Source of the DNA: Litomosoides sigmodontis
Taxonomy: Eukaryota > Nematoda > Chromadorea > Rhabditida > Onchocercidae
Length of the DNA: 64,000 nt
Reading direction: 5' to 3'
NCBI GenBank assembly: GCA_963070105.1
Contig: OY718806.1
Span: forward strand, 6,035,865-6,099,864
How positions within the stretch are numbered: position 1 is the stretch's first letter; every line of letters starts with the position of its first letter. The position numbers and the translations under genes were made by a program. The notes under the pieces were generated by a model that saw only the letters and a program-made list of their open reading frames with translations, did not search any database and was not told where the DNA came from. Shown piece after piece: positions 53,401 to 64,000 of the stretch.

Positions 53401-56400
53401 GCTTGACCTGCGTAGAATATTTGCTTAGCAATGCTTTTTCAACTTTGGTTGAATCACTGCGTTCCGTAGACATCGATGCTTTATCATCCTGGATAGTTTC
53501 CTGATGTGCACGTTGCAATACGTCTCGTGTGTGCTCAACACATCGTTCTGCAATGTCCCATACCCTGCAATTGAATTTTCATTATTTATTTAATGTTAGT
53601 CATACAAATGTTCTTATTCGTATAATTCACCTGCAATGTTTTAATCATGTCGGTTTCAAATATCTAAGTTCAGCACTAGCAGAAAAACCCACTCATGTTC
53701 TAGTTCAGTATTAATATCACGGATAACTTCAGCCCTTCCACCATGCACTTTTTTGATATGCAATATAATAAATATTTCTTTTCTATTATCGTATCCACAA
53801 AAACTGCATTTGTATGGGCGATACTGCAAATGGGATTCGACGTGCATATACCTGAAATGTATCCATTTAAGCAATAATTTTCATAAAGCACGGAGTATTT
53901 TAGATTCGTTTCTGAATTAGTATCAGCTTGCAAATTACTTTTTAAAGCGAGCATTTATGATTGCTTTTTTTGAAATGACCGTAATGATGGTGAATTGGGA
54001 ATTCGAAGTATTGTATTATTTCATTTTACAAAGATACATTACTTAAGAAATTACTGTAAGTTTATTTTAAGCAGTGCAACTGAAAAGTAATTCTTGTATC
54101 TTATTCGCTCTAATAATATGTACTGTATAGACCAATGGCACACTTTTTAAGGGACTCATTCAAAACATGCTTTCCTCATACGTCATTTCATTTGTCCTTC
54201 ACTCTTTTCCGTCTCTTTTAAAATTCTTTTTGCTTGGAAATTTGTTTGGTGAAAGTAATTTCACTTTTCAAAATTATCTGTGTACATGATTTGTTAAGGC
54301 ATTAAAATTACACTAAAGATGGAATAATTGAGTGTGTGTATTTGTTGAAAATGAAGAGATTGGATTTTATGGATGGCCAAGCTTACAAACACGGAGAAAG
54401 AGAATGTTAACGCTTGAAGTGAAAACACAGAGTAGAAGTAAGAAGTGGGAAATTACCTGTTTCTGGAGCACACCCATTCTCGACAAAGTAGGCATTGAAT
54501 ATTTGGATAGTAGGCCGCATCGTTATGCTTCGTTAATTTAGGCGTCGTTAAGCGTTTTGCAATTTGCTTATTTGTTGCAAGTGAATAGATCCTCCCACCA
54601 GTGCGCTTATCATCGCTCTGCAGCTTGTTGTTCATCCCTCTGTAGCGCGCGCCCACCGTTGAGCAACTCGTACTCCTAGCGTCTTCCTGTTTGTCAGTAC
54701 GGTTTACTTCGCAGTCCAATACTGGCAATGCGTTGCTCTCGCTTTCGCTCCATTCCAAATCTGAAATTACTGCTTCTCTTCAAGAACTTCAATCGTGTTC
54801 TCCTACTCGCTGGATCCTTCACAATTAGCAAGTACTGTATTACGCAATGCTACACGCTTAAAAAACACTCGCTCTGTTGCGAAACCAAACTGCAAAAATT
54901 CTTATTGTGTATAGCACAGGTGAAAATTTGCTCACAGACTGTCTTCCGTCTTTTGGATAGAGACAAATTGATAGGTTTATCAGTTTCAACTTCAAAATCA
55001 CCGTCCCTGTACGATTTCGGTTGATATCCTGAAAATGTCAGCGATATTTGGTGATTTTTCGTCGAATTTAATCGATTTTCTTGCAAACAATGGTGCGTAG
55101 AAATGCAATGGTTGCATTAGGCGCAGTTGACATGACACCGTAGGCGAGGGCCATCCCTATTTTGTGTCAAAAGTGAAAAATGTGTCGAAAACAGGAATAT
55201 TTTTATAATAAGCATTTTTGCTCTATAGAAATCTATACTACAATAATTCTTCGATATGTCATAATATACTACACTGCTTATCGCTCGCTCTCCTTCTTTT
55301 CAAGGAACCGAAAATAATGTGCTTCATTTATTAAATGAATATCAAAGGTGAAGCAGTGATTTCATTGGTCACTTAGTTCTCACTGTTCCAAGCGATGTAA
55401 ATAATGTTGAAATGAAAAGCGCCAAGCGACGAATTCCTTGACCACTTAAATTCTCTTTGCCTTCAAAAGGGATGCGCTTTATTGCCAAATGACTGGTTTT
55501 TGAGTTCTCTGTATTCTAAGAGAAATATATACAGGTGGATTTCAGTTGGCTCGCATTTACTGACACAAATTGAAAACCATTTATCGTTATACCTTCATAA
55601 CTCACTTCGATTAGTGGTGGTACTATCAGTACTACTCTGACATATTCACTGGCTCTCCGATCTTCAAACTAGTCAACTGTTCAAATTCAAAATTCTGTAA
55701 ACTCAAATTCAATTCATAGAAAACAATTTCCATGATAAGATATGCAATATTTAAGCAGAAGTTGAAATAAGAGAAGTCAGTCATATTGGTTTAGCCTACC
55801 GTTATCTAATCGTTTTGATAAATGCTCATTTTTTAGGATAAATAGATCTCCTTTCGGTAGTACATAATATTCATTTGAGATAATATCATGTTTTGATTCT
55901 GGGCGCTGCACCGATACGCGGTTATAACCATTTGTTCGTAATGCTGTAAAGAAAATTATATCTATTTGAAGTTGTTTTTGGTCTTCCGGTACTTTCAATG
56001 TTTTATAAAATTTAACGGTAAGTCATAAATAACTAGCTTTTGGGATAAATACGACCCATTTTCGGTTCTTCATCTTTTACTTCTGCATCTGGCCTGTTTC
56101 GCTTCACCAAATCTGAACAAGAAAATTGAAAGATTTGCAGACCATAAAACTGCATAATTAGAGCTGCAACTAAATGCTAATTCTCTTCAAACTTAATGTA
56201 CTTATGATTTAATTACTTTTTTACAATTTATTTCTCCAGAAAGCATTAAAAAGTTGTATTGTTGGGAAATTCTTAAGGAGAATAGTAGGAAGGATATCAG
56301 TGCGGAAAGGACAGCAAAATGGGTGACTCGTTAACGGGGCAATCAAGTGAAAGGAAAAAAAACGTCGCAGCGAAACAGTCAAACAATAGTGAAATGAAAT

Positions 56401-56915
56401 GAAATTTGCATGAGAGCAATACGTTTTTCAATACATAATTTGGCCACCAAAATAGATAACCAGTGGTAAGGATCACTTGGAAGCTTTTGGAACTAAATCA
56501 TTAGATTTTTACTACGTTTCACCAAAATTTAAATTAAAAAAGGAGACCAAAAATCAGTTTCAAATTCATGTGGTGCAAAGTCACTGAACTAGTACTAATT
56601 ATTCTAGATAAGGCTTGCTCACAGGTTAACATTGGTTGAGTAGTACGTTAAAAGAGAGGGAAATATGAAGCATCCAAGATCTTCGTATACGTAAAAGACA
56701 GAAAGCATACTGAGCGGTTGATTTTCGACATCATTTGCTGTGCCGGTTGAGCTCTCCAAATCATGTGACTTCCTGTATAATTCAGGAAACTTCCGCAGCA
56801 ACCATTCTTCCAGAACTGCACCACGTTTCCTACTACTGTTACTTGTCATTTGATGATTGGAAGTTGTCACAGAGTCGAATGATTTCGAATTAAGCAGTGC
56901 TTTCAATGAGCTCAT
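50429..56915 (-). CDS. C2H2 zinc-finger transcription factor with CtBP-type motifs, long form
   Basis: Eleven exons: 56915-56711, 56112-56056, 55943-55800, 55028-54936, 54760-54457, 53851-53693, 53564-53408, 53248-53129, 51594-51109, 51001-50781, 50528-50429; about 681 aa, all joins in phase. N-terminal part: RKRGAVLEEWLLRKFPELYR, then a PLNLVKR motif (formed across the exon 1/2 join) and PINLSLSKRRK, both like PxDLS CtBP-recruiting motifs, the second beside a basic NLS-like stretch. Fingers: CLLCREWVCSRN..YMHVESH and CSFCGYDNRKEIFIILHIKKVH over exons 5-6; CSFCQEVFEGEYLVLYKHVKQH and ECSVCKLADVDRKIVEEHI in exon 10. Exon 9 encodes 162 residues of Ser/Thr/Pro/Leu-rich disordered sequence. It probably acts in the nucleus as a DNA-binding repressor. 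Alternative terminal exons lie between exons 8 and 9. Confidence 0.85.
51807..52308 (-). CDS. Alternative 3' exons of the zinc-finger gene, short form
   Basis: Exons 52308-52184 and 52032-51807 join to each other in phase (CG|T) and the first accepts the phase-0 donor of exon 8 (53129), the same donor that fits exon 9 of the long form. They add two finger-like units, a first NYGCPVCKSCKLI..HTRSH and a classical C-x4-C-x12-H-x4-H (CSVGDC ... RHMKEVH), then a Glu/Lys/Arg-rich tail with its own stop. The short form would be about 529 aa. Alternatively the exons at 51594-50429 belong to a separate downstream gene starting near 51615; phase agreement favours one gene with two ends. Confidence 0.7.
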
Positions 56916-59900
56916 TTTTTCCTAAATCTCCGAACATTATTATCTTCAATTCCATTATTTAAAGACTTCGAAGTTTGCAAAAATTCTATTTTTGAATTCC
57001 CTGAAATCGAAACTCCTACATACATAGCATGAATACCTGTAGAAAATCCAGAGGTAGCGCAGAATTTTAAAAATTATGGAAATCACTGAAAAATAAACGA
57101 AGCAGTGCAAAAATGTTTTAAGGATATGATGATGCAGCTGATGATGCAGTTCAGCTACTGACAAGTAAAGCATTCAGATGAGTATCAAAGACGTAGCAGA
57201 CACAGTGTAAATTTATTGCACAAATGGCGAAATGAAGTGATGACAGGAGAGTGTCAAATTCAGGGCACCCAATCAGCTGATTACTGCTTTTAATACGGGA
57301 CTCCAAAGCAAGTGAAAAATGATTTGAATGTTTTCCATCAGCTCTATTATTACACCACACCATTACATTTGCAGTAGGTGCTTTTGCATTTTAGAATTAA
57401 TTCATTACATAACAGGCGATTCATATAGCAATTTCCGTTTACTTTCTTGATCAATCACTACTGATACGCTCTTCGTGAAGCTCACATATTGTTCCTGAAT
57501 CTTTTTCCATCTTTAGACCTGAAATCGTTTGCAATTGTAATAAGACGTGTAGTAAAACGAGATCATAACTGCATATATGTAACTCACGTTAAGCAAAATA
57601 ACCAGTGAAATACCCCTTCCCCCTCCTCCTTAAACTCATTCTAAAACGTTTTCAAATAAATAATAGGATTAACAAAAGCAATCTACAGGACATTGAAACT
57701 GCTGTATTTGCTAAGACAAGTTAATATTTAAAGAGAATTTATTGTGAACGAGGAAAAAACTCGGCTTTATGCATAATTGTCAAATTGAAAATATGACTCT
57801 GCAAAAGTTGAAGCATTGGCACTTAGCAAAATATTTTGATATATCAGTGGAAATGAAAAAATATATTTCAGGCTTGTCAGGGAACTCTCAAACAGTAAAT
57901 TTACCAAGTAATATTGAACAAAACGTCATATAATGACAGAAGCAATGAGATGTAATGAAACGCGAATGAATTCACAGCCAAACCAGCATGTTTGAGAAAT
58001 AAGGTACGTTAAGGAGAAGGGACATTTTTTAGCTATTCGATATTTTTGAAAAAACTGCCATATTCCGACATATCGAATAACATAACTCTTGCAGCTCCTA
58101 TGTTGAAATTCAAACTTCAAATTTGCACCTCAGTAACGAGCATTTCCGCGCTAAGTTTCAATCCACGTTCCACAAAGATCCTTCTACGAGCACAGCTTGA
58201 TAAAATTTTATTGCTTAAAACAACATTATTTCTAAGTACATTGAATCATATACATTTTCAACAACCGAAAACTTAGCGAGGGATCAAAGTTACACATCAT
58301 GGGAATTGAGTTCCTTAGAATCAACTGCATCATTTTATTTTATAAAATCCGGGATCTCTACTTCACTCAAAGATATGAGATTTTGAAAATGTGAAAACTT
58401 TCATTTTAAGGAAAAGAAATACTATGAGGTTCAGCTTCCAGAACGGGAAGTATGAATAGGAACTGCAAAAAGTTTCGCACCAAGCTAGTTTGATATGAAA
58501 GTCGAAGACTTGATATATGGAATATGGAAAAAAGTGCAAATGAAAATAAAAGTTGATTTGAAATTGAAACTGCACTAACGAATCGCTGTGAAACGTCAGC
58601 TGAAAATGTGTACACAAAAAATGGGAGCGTACAAACCAGCAACACAATGACCGTTTCAACTGACCATTTTGTGTCTTTGTCTGTGCACTGGATCAGATTG
58701 TTCGGTGAGGTGTCTGCAGATTCTTCGGATTTCCATTTCTTCTTTATCTTCTCCTCTTTTTCATTATCGCAATTTTTATGCACGTGCCGTGCCTACCAAT
58801 GTAAGACACACAAATTAATGCATTTATGGAACTCAGTGATATATTAATTTATCATATAATTGTGGCGATGAAATCTTTCACTAAATAGTACCAAATTCGA
58901 TATCATCTACTTGTCTCATCATACTATAATACCGTCACCGCACTGGTAAAATACTATTACGATACTGGCAACTAATGTTACCAGTAGTGGCGTTGACAAT
59001 ATTGCAATAGCCGCGCGTAACATTGAGGAAGCAATTCTTGAATTACAGATATGTACATGCCAGATTAGGAATGAGTTAAGATTCTGAGTAAAAAAAGAAT
59101 GCAGAGGTGGACAGGTTGCTATTGGCATGTCCAGAACCTGGTTTTCTTCAACGTTTCTAGGTCACCAGTGGTCAGACAAATACAATTAAAGGCAAACAAA
59201 AGTAGTTTTGAATAGAATGGAGAAAGGGGTGAGAGTTCTCTCCTTTCTTCTTCAGTATCAAATCTTGTTGAGAGGCCACTGTTCCAACCTTTCCAGTGTT
59301 CATCCTTCCTCCGCACCAATTCCTGTACATAAGGCACTGTCAACTGATACACATTTGAGAACCATTTGTTCGGAACCTAAGCGCACCGCACAAAATCTGC
59401 GCCATCTCATCGACAAATGATTTGTTGCGCTGACCTGAATTTATTCTCTCTATAAAAACAGTATAACTGTTTGACAAGCTTTCAGGAATATGCAGCGCAT
59501 TACATGGAAGAATAGTCTTGTTGTAACTTCAATCTACAACATAAGTTTCCTTATTTTGTCTCACTTTGTGACAGATTGATTTTTTTCAGCACGCTCCGCT
59601 GAAAGAATGAAAGTGGAAAGAAAATTAGATTTTATCGTAAATTTTTATTTAAAAAAACATTACAAATGCACAGTCAAGCTATTTTTACATTGCACAATGT
59701 CCTTCAAAGTACTAAAGGACCGATCACTTAAGTTGATGAATTGATCAGTTGTAGTGCTTGAATTATTTAAGTAAATGAATGGCTAGTAAAGAAAGAACCA
59801 AAACACAATACCTGCTCAGGTTGCATTTCTACGGAATTTTACCATTTGCAATTAATCATTAATATACGCTTGAATTAGAAAATTAATCTTTCAAGTCAGT

Positions 59901-61278
59901 CGGCATGCAACACGGCTAACGAAAGATTCAACTGATAGAGCAAAACACAATACCGAAGATTATGAGCTTTATCCGAACTCTAGAGCAGACTTCAGCATTT
60001 CATACCCCGTTATAAGGAAAGAACAAAATGTTTGCTTTAGTGGATCAATTGCAAGTTACTAGGGTCTTGGTACTGACATGAAACTGGTATTTATCCAGAG
60101 TAAAAGTTTATAGACTCTGAAATTTCCTAAGCTATAACTGAAAAATTAGTAATGAATGTGTCTGATGCTTATTTACGGTAGGAAAATATTTCATATAGTT
60201 CGTATAAGTTTCTTTAAAAATTCGTATATTTCTTCTATATTTAAATTATCAGACCACTGTGTGCATGTACATGACTCTTTTATTCTGACATTACTCCATT
60301 TTACTTTGGTTTTGACGAACTTTTCAAGCCCAGCTCCAATTAGTTAGAATTGTTAACTCAATTCTTACAGGCTATTCATTTCCGAGAAACAACGGACGCA
60401 TAAATTCGTTTCTTAATTCCCTCACCTCTAACATTTTTATTTCTTCCTTCGCACCCGTCCATTCCTCCCGACATTCACTAGCTTCTCCACCGCATCCTTT
60501 ATCAATTAGCTTTCTTTCAGTTCTTATTTGCAAATGTCCCACATTTTATCAGTTAATAATGACAGAAATTTATAAAAATATGACTTAAGGAATGAAAAAT
60601 GTGGTCAAGTTAAAGTGTTCATTGCCGTCTACTTCTTGTTCACTCAGTGCTACGTAATGACCACGAAGATTCAGCAAGTGATAGAGACGAACACAGCACA
60701 GCACACGGTGTTCGTGCACTCAGTGTTTTTTTCAGTTTTCTATGAATGCCATCTGACTTGTTAATCTTCACTGAACTTCGTACCTTGCCTTTGATTCGCA
60801 TTCACGCAACACTGTGATACTGCAGCACTGATATTGGAGGAATCGACACAAAAGCACCGTAAACTGACAACTTATTATGCTAAGCCCCAAATACTTGCTT
60901 GTTTTTTGTGAAGGTTACTTGGGTTATCGTTAAAATGTACCAGTGATAATTTGTTTACTGCTGCTAAAGTGGACAAAATTGGATAAAGAGTGCACTGTGT
61001 ACGCCTATCACGTAGCAAACTCTTTCCCCGAACGGAACTGTAATTTACACCACAAACAGGAAGAAACATGTCACGATGAACCCGTGTTACTCCAACACTC
61101 GTTAAACTTCGTCTTAACTTGGTTCGTACTCTTGTCTCCTAAAGGTATTTTACGGCGGGCCGGTCCCTGACGTGGACGCCTGATGTGAATTTTCGTTTGC
61201 GGGTTGGCTGGATGAAGAAGTATGACAAGGTTGAGAGGGAGGGAGTCGGGAGCGTTGTTGACGGGATGGGTTGCGTGC

Positions 61279-61359
<81 letters not shown>

Positions 61360-62297
61360 GTGTATGTGTGCGTGTGTGTGATTCGGGTGGGGGGAGGATA
61401 TGTATCGCTAATAAACAATGATTTGATGGTAATAGATAACAGATAATAGACAGATCAGGTGGTGTGACGATCTGGGGAGCGTGTCGCTGAAATGGCAACT
61501 CTCCAACAGTGCTTTTATGCAATATTTCGCAGGCTTCTTAAGGTAGAGCTTTGTGTGTATGTCTACGTACATGTGGGAGAGAGAGGAAGAGGGGAACTTG
61601 GTTATATGGTACAACTATTTAGGTGCCGTCAGATCGTGATGTTTTTGACGCAAGAAATTTGTTTAGCTTCTATTCACGTGCTTTTCGTTCAGGTCCAACA
61701 TCTTCCTAAATTGGCACCGTAGAAACAGTGTGTCAAGTCGTTGCTCACGGACACGACTCACTTCGTTTAATTCATTCATTAAGTAAGCCTTTATTCCTTT
61801 CACTTTTTTATTTATAACTGCCGACGTGTCACTGATCAATTCACCTTAGCCTCTTTCTCACGTTGCATCATCAACCGGTATCACTTTATATTAGTATAGG
61901 TTGTTTGTAGTAGCGATAATTCAGTGAGTGTGACAGATAACTAGTTACCTGCAAATAATTTGCATTGTACATTGATCACGGCTGTAAAAGTGGTATATTC
62001 TGGAAACATGCTGCGCTAAATAAGCGTAGAATGTTGGTGTCTTATATTCATATTAAAATTCAAAATTCCATTTATGTAGAACCAGTCGACTCTATGTATT
62101 TTTTGTGATGCAAACATTCATTGGCAGGATTGTCTTAGTTTGGTTTTATGATACTAACACACAGAATGGTTAATTTACAGTACTGTTTCTACTGTCATCC
62201 ATGTCATATCGCTTCAAGCACGCATTATATTTGGTTCTTTACGGCTATAAATTGTTCGTAGTGCTTCAGGTGTATTTCTGTTGATAGGTGATAGGCG
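56916..62297. other. Gene-poor stretch with unresolved exon-like ORFs
   Basis: No gene I can name. Two minus-strand pieces look partly real. One is 58798-58580, which opens after a TTGGTAG acceptor, has a Lys/Glu-rich segment and one membrane helix (ETVIVLLVCTLPFFVYTF), and ends at a GTTAGT donor. The other is 59376-59119, which opens after a CTTAG acceptor with the polar stretch NVYQLTVPYVQELVRRKDEH. Their neighbours 58919-59128 also read a hydrophobic C-terminus. I could not join them in phase into one model. Confidence 0.3.
61277..61382. repeat. (TG)n microsatellite
   Basis: About 80 bases of pure TG, then a short TGTGTATGTGTGCG-type tail. The ORFs on both strands over it are repeat translations. 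Confidence 0.97.
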
Positions 62298-64000
62298 ATG
62301 TCGATTTCAACTATTAGACGTCAAGTGAAGAATGTTGCCTACAATTTTTCGGACGCCCAAGTTAAAGTTCGAGAAGCCACTAGGTGATGAAGTTATGAAT
62401 CCCTAATTTCAAACATCTACAACATTCTATTTTCTTGTAGCATAAAATAGCTATGCTGCATTTTCCATTGCAGAATCCTTTGTCAGTGAGTGAAATTAAT
62501 GGAAAGAGTTGTAACTTCGGGAAAATGATCAGTAGTGAGTGTTGAGACTGATTCGCTGTCTGTGAATTCATAATAGCATGAAAGCTGATTACCATGTTAT
62601 ATAAGGTGGAAAAACATTAAATAAAATTGTCCTCAGAATAAAATTGATAAAATTGCTCAGAATGGTCAAACCAGTCAATGTGCCCAATGCGACAATAAGA
62701 TTTATGTTGAATGAACTGCATGCGCATTTCGTTCTCCATTATTCTGTCATTTCTAGCACTTTTTGCCTGTCATACTAGCATTTGAAGATGATATATTGCA
62801 GCAATGACCCTTGGGGACCCTCTACAGCACTAATGTCCGAAATCGCAGATCTGACACATAATCCAATGTCATTTACTGAAATTATGTCAATGCTCTGGAA
62901 GAGATTAAATGATCATGGGAAGAATTGGAGGCATGTGTATAAAAGTCTTGTTCTTTTGGATTATTTGATAAAGGTTAGAGTTTCATAGATCGGTTTAAAT
63001 TATACTTGGCTATTCAAAAGCCTTGTTAGAAGATGAATAGAAAATCAAAAATTTCTTTGTTTGGTCTTTTTGAATTTGCATTTTGTTTCTCACGTCCAGT
63101 ATTTTTTTTCATTTTTAGCTTGAATATAAGTACTGCAACATTGATATCCATTTCAGTGTGGTAGTGAGAAGGTAGCTCAGCAGTGTCGAGAGAACATCTA
63201 CTCGATTGAAACGTTGAAAGATTTCCAGCATATTGAAGATAACAGAGATCAGGGTATGAATGTACGGGAAAAAGCAAAACAGATGGTTAGCCTACTGTAT
63301 GACGAAGAACGACTCAAAAATGAGCGAACAAAATTCATGATGACTAGGAAGAAATTCATGTCTGGCTCTGGTATCTCTTCAAATGATTCCGTGCGACACA
63401 TGCGCAAAACTGATACTGGTCCAGTCTTTGGTAAGTTTTGACTTTTCACATCAATATTGTTTTGGCAGGATTTAATTTTTGTTTCGTAGTTTTACTGGTA
63501 CATAACGTAGTAAAGAAGCGGGATATCATTTCCATATTTTTTTAGAATCAGAATTAGAAGATGCACGACCCGCAAGTGCTGGTGAGGAAGAAATGCAGTT
63601 GCAGATTGCGCTAGCGTTGTCACGGGAAGAAAGTGAAAAGGAAGAAGAACTAAGGAAAAAGGATGACATTGGATTACAGGTAAACTAAAGTGCAGGATGG
63701 TAGGATTTTTTGTGTCGAGGTATATTTCATTATATATCCAATACTTTCGAGTATGCCAAAAATGAAATTTGAAACGTTCAGGTTATATAATGAGCAAGAA
63801 TAAGTAAGTCTTTTCTTATGTAATGAAAATAGACATTGGTGATAAATTTTGAGTAATTCAGATGGCATTAAATGAGAGTCGCCGAGAAATCGAACGGATG
63901 AATTCCGTTGATGCTGTCGGTCAGAACACAGTGTCGAGTTCAACTCTTTCGCAGAGTGCGATCGATGACTTGCTGTCGCTAGGAGTGGGACAACCTGTTG
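62298..64000 (+). CDS. epn-1: Epsin, 5' part (ENTH domain and two UIMs), truncated by the window
   Basis: Exons: 62298-62383, 62802-62973, 63157-63430, 63546-63679, 63862 to beyond 64000. The ENTH domain is near-complete and strongly conserved: MSISTIRRQVKNVAYNFSDA, then EATSNDPWGPS over the exon 1/2 join, MSMLWKRLNDHGKNWRHVYK, and NVREKAKQMVSLLYDEERL in exon 3. Exon 4 has a ubiquitin-interacting motif (EEEMQLQIALALSREE) and the exon 4/5 join a second (LQMALNESRRE). The DDLLSLG near the edge is a possible clathrin-box-like site. Epsins bind PI(4,5)P2 and ubiquitinated cargo and help bend membrane in clathrin endocytosis. The C-terminal DPW/NPF region should lie to the right of the window. Confidence 0.95.

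Overview
The window is AT-rich eukaryotic DNA with small exons, GT-AG introns and short U-rich 3' splice sites. Several genes have a splice-acceptor consensus 15-35 bases upstream of their ATG, which suggests spliced-leader trans-splicing. The gene content points to a nematode: a CED-8-like scramblase, a cuticlin-type ZP protein, an UNC-38/UNC-63-type acetylcholine receptor subunit, and a secreted sigma-class GST of a kind best known from filarial worms. I infer a clade III (spirurid or filarial) nematode; the species cannot be read from the sequence. Most long ORFs are shadows or simple repeats, so I built the gene models by hand from motif, phase and splice site. Every exon join used below was checked for length and phase.

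Layout from left to right: the first exon of an unknown minus-strand gene (505-591); about 6 kb with no recognisable gene; a complete nine-exon ced-8/XK-related gene (minus, 6691-9443); a trinucleotide repeat block of about 4.3 kb (10218-14490), most of it (AAT)n; a secreted sigma GST (plus, 16535-18575) with an in-frame stop; a class C metabotropic glutamate receptor in about 22 exons (minus, 20875-29389); about 8 kb of gene-poor DNA with a long TG tract; a short ZP/cuticlin gene (plus, 37384-39381); three small genes (40237-43665), two of them head to head; an alpha-type nicotinic acetylcholine receptor subunit in 14 exons (minus, 45108-49198); a C2H2 zinc-finger gene with two alternative 3' ends and two CtBP-type motifs (minus, 50429-56915); a gene-poor stretch; and the 5' part of epsin (plus, 62298 to the window edge).

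These are independent single-copy style genes for cell death, detoxification, neurotransmission, cuticle, transcription and endocytosis. I see no operon and no bacterial-type system. The points most worth following are the giant AAT array beside ced-8, a candidate caspase site in CED-8 whose aspartate codon spans an intron, the interrupted GST, splice-site defects in the two receptor genes (three of the anomalies removable by one base each), and phase-matched alternative zinc-finger 3' ends.
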